From assembly GCF_004357765.1 (NCBI RefSeq), contig NZ_SMTE01000005.1, positions 186,001 to 250,000 of the forward strand: DNA of 64,000 nt, read 5' to 3'. Below the pieces are notes generated by a model, which made no database searches, was not told the DNA's origin, and was given only the letters and a program-made list of their open reading frames with translations. This document shows, one piece after another, positions 37,538-45,281 of the stretch; positions within the stretch are counted from its first letter, which is position 1; each line of letters starts with the position of its first letter. The position numbers and the translations under genes were made by a program. This DNA is from Pseudomonas putida (GTDB lineage Bacteria; Pseudomonadota; Gammaproteobacteria; Pseudomonadales; Pseudomonadaceae).

Positions 37538-37571
37538 CTTGCACAACAAATATTATGGTATACCATCAGAC
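37538..37571 (+). promoter_or_regulatory. Conserved promoter-operator of the AA_synth-hydrolase-ALDH unit
   Basis: This is the second copy of the 34-base block. It contains the perfect 12-base palindrome ATGGTATACCAT at 37555-37566, flanked by ATT and CAGAC exactly as at 35671-35690. It lies 35 bases upstream of the AA_synth start codon, so a bound repressor would block transcription initiation. Confidence 0.7.
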
Positions 37572-37605
37572 AACAAGAGCTGATAACCCTCACCAGGAGC
37601 CACCC

Positions 37606-38202
37606 ATGAGTTTCGAAATCCGCAAGATCGTCACCTACTCCGAAGAGACCCGCATCGAAGGCGGCAAGGCCACCGACAAGCCGGTGACCATGGTCGGCCT
37701 GGCCGTCGTGATCAAGAACCCATGGGCCGGTCGCGGTTTCGTTGAAGATCTGAAGCCGGAAATCCGTGCCAACTGCTCGGAGCTGGGCGCCCTGATGGTC
37801 GAGCGCCTGACGGCCGCCATCGGCGGTGCCGACAAGATCGAAGCCTATGGCAAGGCTGCCGTAGTCGGCGCCGACGGTGAGATCGAACACGCCTCGGCGG
37901 TGATCCACACCCTGCGTTTCGGCAACCACTACCGCGAAGCCGTGCAAGCCAAGAGCTACCTGAGCTTCACCAACAAGCGCGGTGGCCCAGGCACCTCGAT
38001 CCAGATCCCGATGATGCAGAAGGACGACGAAGGCCTGCGTTCGCACTACATCACCCTCGAAATGCAGATCGAAGACGCCCCACGCGCCGACGAAATCGTC
38101 GTGGTCCTGGGCGCCTCCGATGGCGGCCGTCTGCACCCACGCATCGGCAACCGCTACATCGACCTGGAAGAACTGGCTGCCGAAAAAGCCAACGCTCAAT
38201 AA
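37606..38202 (+). CDS. AA_synth family protein (PF06684, formerly DUF1185)
   Basis: A 198-residue soluble protein of the PF06684 family. The family is annotated as amino-acid synthesis from gene context; solved members have a variant of the Bacillus chorismate-mutase fold, which is the fold also used by the RutC/YjgF proteins. Conserved segments here include IKNPWAGRGFVEDL, a region with SELGALMVERL, and GTSIQIPMMQK. No catalytic role is proven. It is the first gene of a four-gene unit with a hydrolase, an aldehyde dehydrogenase and a flavin reductase. AGGAG lies eight bases before the ATG. Confidence 0.88.
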   Translation: MSFEIRKIVTYSEETRIEGGKATDKPVTMVGLAVVIKNPWAGRGFVEDLKPEIRANCSELGALMVERLTAAIGGADKIEAYGKAAVVGADGEIEHASAVIHTLRFGNHYREAVQAKSYLSFTNKRGGPGTSIQIPMMQKDDEGLRSHYITLEMQIEDAPRADEIVVVLGASDGGRLHPRIGNRYIDLEELAAEKANAQ

Positions 38203-38266
38203 CAACAACCAGACGGGCCGGGGCGTGCGTGCAAGCGCCACGCCCGACCTTCAAGGAGCGCCCTCC

Positions 38267-39100
38267 ATGATTCAGCCTGTCGCTGAACGTACACCGGCCG
38301 GGACCAGTTACCTGGACCAAGGCCAGGGCCAACCCGTGGTACTGATCCACGGCGTCGGCCTGAACAAGGAAATGTGGGGCGGGCAGTTCGTCGGCCTGAC
38401 CAACGACTACCGCGTCATCGCCTACGACATGCTCGGCCATGGCCAGAGTGCATTGCCTGCCGCCGACATCGGCCTGGACGGCTACGCAGCACAGCTCGCC
38501 GAGCTGCTGGACCATCTGCAGATTTCCCAGGCGACCGTGATCGGTTTCTCCATGGGCGGCCTGGTTGCCCGTGCCTTTGCCCTGCACTACCCGCAGCGTC
38601 TGGCTGCGCTGGTGGTGCTCAACAGTGTGTTCAACCGCACCCCCGAGCAGAGCGCCGGCGTCATCGCCCGCGCCGCCCAGGCGGCTGAACTGGGCCCCGA
38701 CGCCAACGTCGACGCCGCGCTGGACCGCTGGTTCAGCCGTGAGTACAAGGCGGCAAACCCAGCGCAGGTCGCAGCGATTCGCCAGGTACTGGCGAACAAC
38801 GACCCGCAGGGCTATCACACCACCTATTCGCTGTTCGCCACCCAGGACATGTACCGTGCAGGCGACCTGGCGAGCATCCAGGTGCCGACCCTGATCGCCA
38901 CAGGCGAACTGGACGCCGGCTCCACCCCGGCCATGGCCCGGCAGCTGGCCGCCAGCATCCCTGGTGCCAAAAGCGTGGTGCTGGCCGAACAACGGCATAT
39001 GATGCCGGTGGAAGCACCCCGTGAAGTCAACAAGATGCTGCTGGACTTCCTCAAGGAAGCCCGCACCCTTACCGAATCCGCCAAGGGGATTGTTGCATGA
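38267..39100 (+). CDS. Alpha/beta hydrolase, RutD/3-oxoadipate-enol-lactonase-like
   Basis: A 277-residue serine hydrolase. It has the oxyanion HGVGLN motif near residue 28, the nucleophile elbow GFSMGG (Ser near residue 98), an acid in TGELDAGS and a late His in EQRHMMPVEAP. Its size and motifs place it among small ring- or lactone-opening hydrolases such as PcaD and RutD. Its stop overlaps the ALDH start by four bases (ATGA). It probably opens the product made by the luciferase-like monooxygenase or hydrolyses a later intermediate. Confidence 0.9.
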   Translation: MIQPVAERTPAGTSYLDQGQGQPVVLIHGVGLNKEMWGGQFVGLTNDYRVIAYDMLGHGQSALPAADIGLDGYAAQLAELLDHLQISQATVIGFSMGGLVARAFALHYPQRLAALVVLNSVFNRTPEQSAGVIARAAQAAELGPDANVDAALDRWFSREYKAANPAQVAAIRQVLANNDPQGYHTTYSLFATQDMYRAGDLASIQVPTLIATGELDAGSTPAMARQLAASIPGAKSVVLAEQRHMMPVEAPREVNKMLLDFLKEARTLTESAKGIVA

Positions 39101-40578
39101 CCCTCGTTCGTTTCCAGATGTGCATCGACGGCCAATGGCTCGATGCCCAGAGCGGCAAGACCTTCGACAGCCTCAACCCGGCCACTGCCCAAGCCTGGGC
39201 GCAGTTGCCCGACGCCGACGAAGCCGATGTCGAGCTGGCGGTGCAGGCCGCCCAACGCGCCTTCGACAGTAAAGCGTGGCGCGGCATCACCGCCACGGCC
39301 CGCGGCAAACTGCTGCGACGTCTGGGTGACCTGATCGCCGAGAACAAGGAGCACCTGGCCCAGCTGGAAAGCCGTGACAACGGTAAGCTGATCCGCGAAA
39401 CCCGCGGCCAGGTCGGCTACCTGCCGGAGTTCTTCCACTACACCGCAGGCCTTGCCGACAAGCTCGAAGGCGGCACCCTGCCGCTGGATAAACCTGACCT
39501 GTTCGCCTACACCGTGCACGAACCGATCGGCGTGGTCGCCGGCATCATCCCGTGGAACAGTCCGCTGTACCTGACCGCGATCAAACTTGCTCCAGCCCTG
39601 GCCGCTGGCAACACCATCGTCCTCAAGCCTTCCGAGCATGCCTCGGCGACCATCCTCGAGCTTGCCCGCCTGGCGCTCGAAGCCGGCTTCCCGGCGGGTG
39701 TGGTGAACGTCGTCACCGGTTACGGCCCGAGCACCGGCGCTGCCCTGACCCGCCACCCGCTGGTGCGCAAGATCGCCTTCACCGGCGGTGCCGCCACCGC
39801 CCGCCACGTCGTGCGCAGCAGTGCCGAGAACTTCGCCAAGCTGTCGCTGGAACTGGGCGGCAAGTCGCCGAACATCATCTTCGCCGACGCCGACCTGGAC
39901 AGCGCCATCAACGGCGCCGTGGCCGGCATCTATGCTGCCTCCGGGCAGAGCTGCGTGGCCGGCTCTCGTCTGCTGGTACAAGACGAGATTTTCGACGAAT
40001 TCGTCGAGCGCCTGATCGCCCGCGCCAAACGCATCCGCATCGGCAACCCCCAGGACGACGCCAGCGAGATGGGGCCGATGGCCACCGCACAGCAATTGGC
40101 CGTGGTCGAAGGCCTGGTAGACGCGGCCAAGGCCGAGGGCGCCAAGCTGCACATGGGCGGCAAGCGTGCCGAGGTCGAGGGTGAAGGCTGGTTCTACGAG
40201 CCGACCCTGTTCGAATGCGACAGCAACTCGATGACCATCATGCAGGAAGAAGTGTTCGGCCCGGTCGCCGCGGTGATCCGCTTCAAGACCGAGGAAGAAG
40301 CCCTGGCCATCGCCAACGATTCGCAGTTCGGCCTGGCCGCCGGCATCTGGACCCGCGACTTGGGCCGCGCCCATCGCCTGGCTCGTGATGTGCGTTCGGG
40401 GATCATCTGGGTCAACACCTACCGCGCCGTCTCGGCCATGGCGCCGATCGGTGGCTTCAAGAACAGCGGCTACGGCCGTGAGAGCGGCATCGATTCGGTG
40501 CTCGCCTATACCGAGCTGAAGACCGTGTGGATCAACCTGTCCACCGCGCCCATGCCCGACCCATTCGTGATGCGCTGA
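39097..40578 (+). CDS. NAD(P)-dependent aldehyde dehydrogenase
   Basis: A 493-residue enzyme of the ALDH superfamily with full-length cofactor, catalytic and oligomerisation regions. The general base Glu252 is in LELGGKSPN and the nucleophile Cys286 is in SGQSCVAGSR. The late motif MAPIGGFKNSGYGRE is typical of substrate-specific ALDHs. It is coupled to the hydrolase by a four-base overlap and is followed 15 bases later by a flavin reductase. A semialdehyde released by ring cleavage is the likely substrate; this is inferred from context. Confidence 0.93.
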   Translation: MTLVRFQMCIDGQWLDAQSGKTFDSLNPATAQAWAQLPDADEADVELAVQAAQRAFDSKAWRGITATARGKLLRRLGDLIAENKEHLAQLESRDNGKLIRETRGQVGYLPEFFHYTAGLADKLEGGTLPLDKPDLFAYTVHEPIGVVAGIIPWNSPLYLTAIKLAPALAAGNTIVLKPSEHASATILELARLALEAGFPAGVVNVVTGYGPSTGAALTRHPLVRKIAFTGGAATARHVVRSSAENFAKLSLELGGKSPNIIFADADLDSAINGAVAGIYAASGQSCVAGSRLLVQDEIFDEFVERLIARAKRIRIGNPQDDASEMGPMATAQQLAVVEGLVDAAKAEGAKLHMGGKRAEVEGEGWFYEPTLFECDSNSMTIMQEEVFGPVAAVIRFKTEEEALAIANDSQFGLAAGIWTRDLGRAHRLARDVRSGIIWVNTYRAVSAMAPIGGFKNSGYGRESGIDSVLAYTELKTVWINLSTAPMPDPFVMR

Positions 40579-40593
40579 AGAGGGAGCACGAAC

Positions 40594-41079
40594 ATGATCG
40601 AACCCGGCATCTACAAAGACGTGATGGGCTCATTCCCGTCCGGCGTCACGGTGGTCACCACTCTGGACGCCGATGGCGGCATCGTCGGCATCACCGCCAG
40701 TGCGTTCAGCGCGCTGTCGATCGACCCGGCGCTGGTGTTGTTCTGCCCCAACTACGCCTCCGACACCTACCCGATCCTGCGTGACAGCAAGCAGTTCGCG
40801 ATCCACCTGCTGTCCGCCGACCAGACCGCCGAGGCCTATGCCTTTGCCGGCAAGGGCAAGGACAAGGCCAAAGGTATCGACTGGCACCTGAGCGAGTTGG
40901 GCAACCCGTTGCTGCCCAAAGCGACGGCGATCATCGAGTGCGAACTGTGGCGCGAGTACGATGGCGGCGACCATGCGATCATCGTCGGCGCGGTGAGGAA
41001 CCTGGTGCTGCCGACCGAGCCGGTGACGCCGATGGTCTACCACAAGGGCAAGCTGGGGGCGCTGCCGCCGCTTGGTTGA
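40594..41079 (+). CDS. Flavin reductase (RutF/HpaC-like), second copy
   Basis: A 161-residue paralogue of the protein at 35742, with the same length and very similar sequence throughout (shared GSFPSGVTV, ASAFS-LS-DP, LVLFCPNY, CELWREY, GGDHAI). It should also reduce FMN for a monooxygenase. It closes the AA_synth-hydrolase-ALDH unit, while the only monooxygenase gene here is in the other unit. It may serve the same enzyme or a second oxygenase elsewhere. Start ATG 40594 has AGAGGGAG upstream. Confidence 0.9.
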   Translation: MIEPGIYKDVMGSFPSGVTVVTTLDADGGIVGITASAFSALSIDPALVLFCPNYASDTYPILRDSKQFAIHLLSADQTAEAYAFAGKGKDKAKGIDWHLSELGNPLLPKATAIIECELWREYDGGDHAIIVGAVRNLVLPTEPVTPMVYHKGKLGALPPLG

Positions 41080-41103
41080 TAGTCATGTGAGTCGGTGTTG
41101 GTT

Positions 41104-41189
41104 GCTTCGCGGGCAAGCCCGCTCCCACAGGAATGTCACTGGTGTGCAATCCTGTGCACTCCTTGTAGGAGCGGGCTTGCCCGCGAAGC
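41104..41189. repeat. REPIN: two inverted REP elements
   Basis: GCTTCGCGGGCAAGCCCGCT begins at 41104 and its reverse complement ends at 41189, separated by about 35 bases. This is the classic Pseudomonas REP doublet. It lies between the second flavin reductase and the CMD-like gene. Confidence 0.88.
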
Positions 41190-41230
41190 ATCCACCACCG
41201 ATTTCCCTGTTTTATTCCGGAGTACTACGC

Positions 41231-41620
41231 ATGAGCAATGAGAAGTACGAAAAAGGCCTGCAAATCCGCACCCAGGTGCTGGGCGAAGACTACGTCAACC
41301 GCTCGATACAGAACGCCGACGAATTCACCAAGCCCCTGCAGGAACTGGTCACCGAGTACTGCTGGGGCCATGTCTGGGGGAGAGACGGCTTGTCGCTCAA
41401 AGAGCGCAGCATGATAAACTTGGCAATGATTTCCGCGCTCAACCGGCCCCACGAGCTCAAGTTGCACATTCGCGGCGCCTTGCGTAATGGACTGAGCCGT
41501 GAACAAATTCGCGAGATCCTGCTCCAAGTCGGCATCTATTGCGGCGTACCCGCGGCGGTGGACAGTTTCCGCCTGGCCCGCGAAGCGTTCGCCGAAGCCG
41601 ATGCGGAGTCACCCCGTTAA
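41231..41620 (+). CDS. Carboxymuconolactone decarboxylase-like protein (PcaC type)
   Basis: A 129-residue helical protein of the CMD family, the same size as PcaC (gamma-carboxymuconolactone decarboxylase). The central run LSLKERSMINLAMIS and the motif HELKLHIRGALRNG, which carries the family His residues, are present. There is no CxxC redox motif, so it belongs to the decarboxylase side of the superfamily and not to AhpD. It could remove a carboxylate from a lactone-like intermediate of the local pathway. It stands after a REPIN and before the GntR regulator. Confidence 0.88.
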   Translation: MSNEKYEKGLQIRTQVLGEDYVNRSIQNADEFTKPLQELVTEYCWGHVWGRDGLSLKERSMINLAMISALNRPHELKLHIRGALRNGLSREQIREILLQVGIYCGVPAAVDSFRLAREAFAEADAESPR

Positions 41621-41708
41621 CAACGGGCTGTTCGAACCACTGCAAGGAATGCCTCGGTTCGGGGCACTCCGCGATGTTGGCGCAACAGCCTCATAAAGAG
41701 CGCACCTG

Positions 41709-42455
41709 ATGAAACGCCAGCCCCTCGACGACAGCTTCAAGGTCAACCGTAACCCCGTAACACTGCGCGAAATCGTGCTCGACAAGCTGCGTAGCGCAAT
41801 CATGAACTTCCACCTGCTCCCGGGCGATCGCCTGGTCGAGCGCGACCTCTGCGACCGCCTGGGCGTCAGCCGCACCTCGGTACGCGAGGCGTTGCGCCAT
41901 CTGGAGTCCGAAGGCCTGGTAGAGTTCGCCGATGCCAAGGGCCCACGCGTGGCCATCATCACCTTGGAAGATGCCCGCGATATCTACGAGTTGCGCTGCG
42001 TACTCGAAGGCCTGATCGTCCAGCTGTTCACCCTCAATGCCAAGGCCAAGGACATCCGTGCCCTGGAGCGTGCCCTGGAGGTCAACCGCGAGGCCCTCGA
42101 GGAAGGCGAACTGCAGCAGGTACTGGACTCGGTGCAAGGCTTCTACGACGTCCTCCTCGAAGGCTCCGGCAACCAGGTCGCCGCCCAGCAGTTGCGCCAA
42201 CTGCAGGCACGCATCAGTTATCTGCGCGCCACCTCGGTCTCGCAGGAGAACCGTCGCGGTGCCAGCAACCGTGAAATGGAAAAGATGGTCGAGGCAATCA
42301 AGAGTGGCGACCCGCTGGTCGCACACCAGGCCTCGGTCGATCACGTCCGCGCCGCTGCCAAGGTGGCCCTGGATTACCTGCGCCAGAAGCAGGACGACAA
42401 CGTCAAGGTGCGCGACATGGTCGAGCCCCTGGCGCTGAAGGATCCACGTATTTAA
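41709..42455 (+). CDS. GntR-family regulator, FCD subgroup
   Basis: A 248-residue regulator. The N-terminal winged helix-turn-helix (LVERDLCDRLGVSRTSVREALRHLESEGLVE, about residues 44-75) is followed by the all-helical FCD ligand domain, with a DARDIYELRCVLEG start and His residues in HQASVDHV that usually bind a metal and a carboxylate ligand. FCD regulators often recognise TGGTATACCA-like palindromes, and three such sites are found upstream of the permease, flavin-reductase and AA_synth genes. It is thus the probable repressor of the whole cluster, responding to a carboxylic acid intermediate. Confidence 0.92.
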   Translation: MKRQPLDDSFKVNRNPVTLREIVLDKLRSAIMNFHLLPGDRLVERDLCDRLGVSRTSVREALRHLESEGLVEFADAKGPRVAIITLEDARDIYELRCVLEGLIVQLFTLNAKAKDIRALERALEVNREALEEGELQQVLDSVQGFYDVLLEGSGNQVAAQQLRQLQARISYLRATSVSQENRRGASNREMEKMVEAIKSGDPLVAHQASVDHVRAAAKVALDYLRQKQDDNVKVRDMVEPLALKDPRI

Positions 42456-42476
42456 GCAACGCATAGGCCGCTGAAC

Positions 42477-43040
42477 ATGCCCAACGCCCCGCGCTACTGC
42501 CCACACTGCACCACGGAACTGGCTAGGGGCGTTCCCACAGGCGACACCCACGAACGCCTGCACTGCAACGCCTGCGGCTACATTCATTACCTCAATCCGA
42601 AAATCATCGCCGGCTGCATCATCGAACGCGATGGCAAGTACCTGCTGTGCCAGCGCGCGATCCCCCCACGTCCGGGCACCTGGACGTTGCCGGCCGGGTT
42701 CATGGAGGCCGGGGAAACCACCGAGCAGGCGGCACTGCGCGAGGTCTGGGAAGAAAGCGGCGTGCGCGCCGACATCGTCTCACCCTACTCGATCTTCAGC
42801 GTGCCGAAGATCAGCGAGGTGTACATCATCTTCCGCGCCATCGCTACCGAGGAAACGGGGCAGTTCGGGCCGGAGACGCTGGCCTACAAGTTCTTCGAAC
42901 CCGACGAGATCCCGTGGGAAGAAATCTACTACCCGGCCATCCGGCAGATCCTCGAGCGCTACATCCTCGAGCGCCAAGCCGGGGTATATGGCATCTACAT
43001 GGGCAATGATGACACCGGCAAGGTGCATTTCATCCGTTGA
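42477..43040 (+). CDS. Nudix hydrolase with N-terminal zinc ribbon
   Basis: A 187-residue protein with an N-terminal zinc ribbon (YCPHC and HCNACGY, two CxxC pairs) and a Nudix domain. The Nudix box GFMEAGETTEQAALREVWEESGV is complete, with the REVWEESG metal-binding core. Zinc-ribbon Nudix proteins of this form hydrolyse nucleoside diphosphate derivatives such as NADH or ADP-ribose, though the full-length NudC quinolinate region is absent. It follows the GntR gene by 21 bases, but the link to the catabolic cluster may be incidental. Confidence 0.88.
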   Translation: MPNAPRYCPHCTTELARGVPTGDTHERLHCNACGYIHYLNPKIIAGCIIERDGKYLLCQRAIPPRPGTWTLPAGFMEAGETTEQAALREVWEESGVRADIVSPYSIFSVPKISEVYIIFRAIATEETGQFGPETLAYKFFEPDEIPWEEIYYPAIRQILERYILERQAGVYGIYMGNDDTGKVHFIR

Positions 43041-43097
43041 GCAGTAGCTGCCGACAGTGCATTCTGGTGACCTCTGCAAACGGCACTGGAAAAGCAC

Positions 43098-45281
43098 ATG
43101 GCTAGATGGCTGGACGGCGGCGGCGAGATGGCCGATCGGATTCGTGACCACGACTGGGCCGCCACCCCTCTCGGCCCGCTCGAACAGTGGCCCGATGTGC
43201 TCAAGACCACCGTGGCCCTGTGTCTAGGCTCGCATTTTCCCCAGGCGGTGATGTGGGGGCCTGAGCTGCTGACGCTGCACAATGACGCGTTCACACCTAT
43301 CCTGGGGAAAAAACCCTTGGCGTTGGGCCGACCGTTCAGCGAAATCTGGCAGGAGGCATGGAGCGAGATCGGCGGCATTGCCGACCGCGCCCTGGGCGGC
43401 GAGGCCGTGTTCATCCAGGACTTTCCACTGACCATCGACCGTAACGGCGGCCCCGAACTCGCCTATTTCACCTTCTGCTACAGCCCGATCCGCGACCAGG
43501 ACGGCAACGTGCTGGGCATGATCGACACCGTGACCGAGACCACCGCCAGTGTGCTCGCCAATCAGCGCTTGAGCTTTCTCGACAACCTCGGCCGCGCCGT
43601 GGCCAACGCCATCGATCCCGATCAGATCATGGCCATCACCACGCGTCTACTCGGCGAGCATCTGCATCTGTCCGGCTGCGCCTACTGCATGATGGAACCG
43701 AACGGGGACACGCTTACCGTTCGCGGCGACTGGGTCGCCCCAGGCTCGCCGCGCCTGGTGGGCCAGCACCGCCTGGCCGACTTCGGCGAACTGGCGCTAG
43801 AGCGCTTGAAAGCCGGCCTGCCGCTGGTCATCAAAGACAGCTTTCACGAGATCGGGGCCAGCGAAGCCGCGAACTTCCGGGCACTGGGCATCAACGCGAG
43901 CATCTGCGTTCCCCTCATCAAGGGCGGGAACCTGATTGCGCTGATGTCCATTCACGACAAGCGCCCGAGAAACTGGAGCGCTTACGAGCAATCCTTGATC
44001 GCCCAGGTAACCGAGCGTTGTTGGGCCCACATCCAGAGGGTCCAGGCCGATGCCGAACTGCGTGACGCCATGGCGGCACTGGCGGCACTGAACACGACAT
44101 TGGAACAACGCGTCGAAGAACGCACCGCCCAGTTGCTGCACACCGAGGCGGTACTGCACCAGACCCAGAAGCTCGAGGCCATCGGCCAGTTGACCGGCGG
44201 CGTCGCCCACGACTTCAATAACCTGCTGACCATCATCCGCTCCTCGATGCACTACCTGCAGCGCCCCACCCTCGAAGAGAGTCAGCGCCAGCGCTACCTC
44301 AAGACCGTGTCCGACACGGTGGACCGGGGCGCCAAGCTGACCGGCCAACTGCTCGCCTTCGCCCGCCGCCAGGCGTTGACCCCCGAGGTATTCGAAGCCG
44401 GGGCGCAATTGCAGGTCATCGCCGAGATGCTCGACAGCACCACCGGCGCCCGTGTCCACGTCGATCTCACCCGCCCTGATACGCCGTGCTACATCCACGC
44501 CGACCTCGGCCAGCTGGAAACAGCCATCATCAACCTGATGCTCAACGGCCGCGACGCCATGGATGGACAAGGTACCCTGCATTTGCGGCTGCAGGCCGGC
44601 CAGCGCCTGCCCAGCCTGCGCGGTCAGCCGGGGCAGGACGGCCCGTTCGTGGCCATCTCGGTGCGCGACAGCGGAATGGGTATTGGCAGCGACTTGCTCG
44701 AGCGCATCTTCGATCCATTCTTCACCACCAAGGCACCCGGCCAAGGCACCGGCCTCGGCCTGTCCCAGGTGTTCGGCTTCGCCAAGCAATCCGGTGGCGA
44801 CGTGCAGGTGGTGAGCACGCCAGGCGAAGGCACCGAGTTCACCCTTTACCTGCCTCAGGTGGCAGCGCCACAGGCGCCACAGACCATGGCGGTCGAGTGC
44901 GACCCGCCATCCCAGCCACTGCTGACGAACAGGCACATTCTGGTGGTGGAGGATAACCGCGAAGTCGGCAGCTTCATCACCCAGATCCTCAATGACCAGG
45001 GCTACCGGGTCCGCTGGGCGGGTTCGGGTGAAGAGGCGCTACTGCTGCTCGCCGATGACGAAGGTCGGTTCGATGCGGTGTTTTCCGACGTGCTGATGCC
45101 TGGCATGGGCGGCCTGGCGCTGGCCAGGATACTGCGTGAGCATCAACCGACGCTGCCGGTGATCCTCACCTCAGGCTACAGTGATGCCATTGCCGAGGGC
45201 GCCCATCAAGGCTTCCCGTTTCTGGCCAAGCCGTATTCGGTCGACCAGGTGTGCCAGGTACTGGCTGAGGTCTTGGGCTAG
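43098..45281 (+). CDS. Soluble hybrid histidine kinase (PAS-GAF-HisKA-HATPase-REC)
   Basis: A 727-residue hybrid kinase without membrane spans. The N-terminal PAS-like region (to about residue 155, with [16 protein letters not shown]) is followed by a GAF domain (about 165-320), a coiled coil, the HisKA motif [10 protein letters not shown] with phospho-acceptor H371, the HATPase domain ([10 protein letters not shown]) and a receiver domain with D664 in [12 protein letters not shown]. No output regulator is adjacent. It has the same architecture as the next gene, which faces it, and the two stop codons lie in one CTAG tetranucleotide. Confidence 0.9.
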   Translation: MARWLDGGGEMADRIRDHDWAATPLGPLEQWPDVLKTTVALCLGSHFPQAVMWGPELLTLHNDAFTPILGKKPLALGRPFSEIWQEAWSEIGGIADRALGGEAVFIQDFPLTIDRNGGPELAYFTFCYSPIRDQDGNVLGMIDTVTETTASVLANQRLSFLDNLGRAVANAIDPDQIMAITTRLLGEHLHLSGCAYCMMEPNGDTLTVRGDWVAPGSPRLVGQHRLADFGELALERLKAGLPLVIKDSFHEIGASEAANFRALGINASICVPLIKGGNLIALMSIHDKRPRNWSAYEQSLIAQVTERCWAHIQRVQADAELRDAMAALAALNTTLEQRVEERTAQLLHTEAVLHQTQKLEAIGQLTGGVAHDFNNLLTIIRSSMHYLQRPTLEESQRQRYLKTVSDTVDRGAKLTGQLLAFARRQALTPEVFEAGAQLQVIAEMLDSTTGARVHVDLTRPDTPCYIHADLGQLETAIINLMLNGRDAMDGQGTLHLRLQAGQRLPSLRGQPGQDGPFVAISVRDSGMGIGSDLLERIFDPFFTTKAPGQGTGLGLSQVFGFAKQSGGDVQVVSTPGEGTEFTLYLPQVAAPQAPQTMAVECDPPSQPLLTNRHILVVEDNREVGSFITQILNDQGYRVRWAGSGEEALLLLADDEGRFDAVFSDVLMPGMGGLALARILREHQPTLPVILTSGYSDAIAEGAHQGFPFLAKPYSVDQVCQVLAEVLG

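Noticed and set aside
34019-42455. Canonical Rut pyrimidine pathway
   Set aside because: RutA, RutB and RutC families are absent and the monooxygenase lacks RutA features, so the cluster is analogous and not the same pathway.
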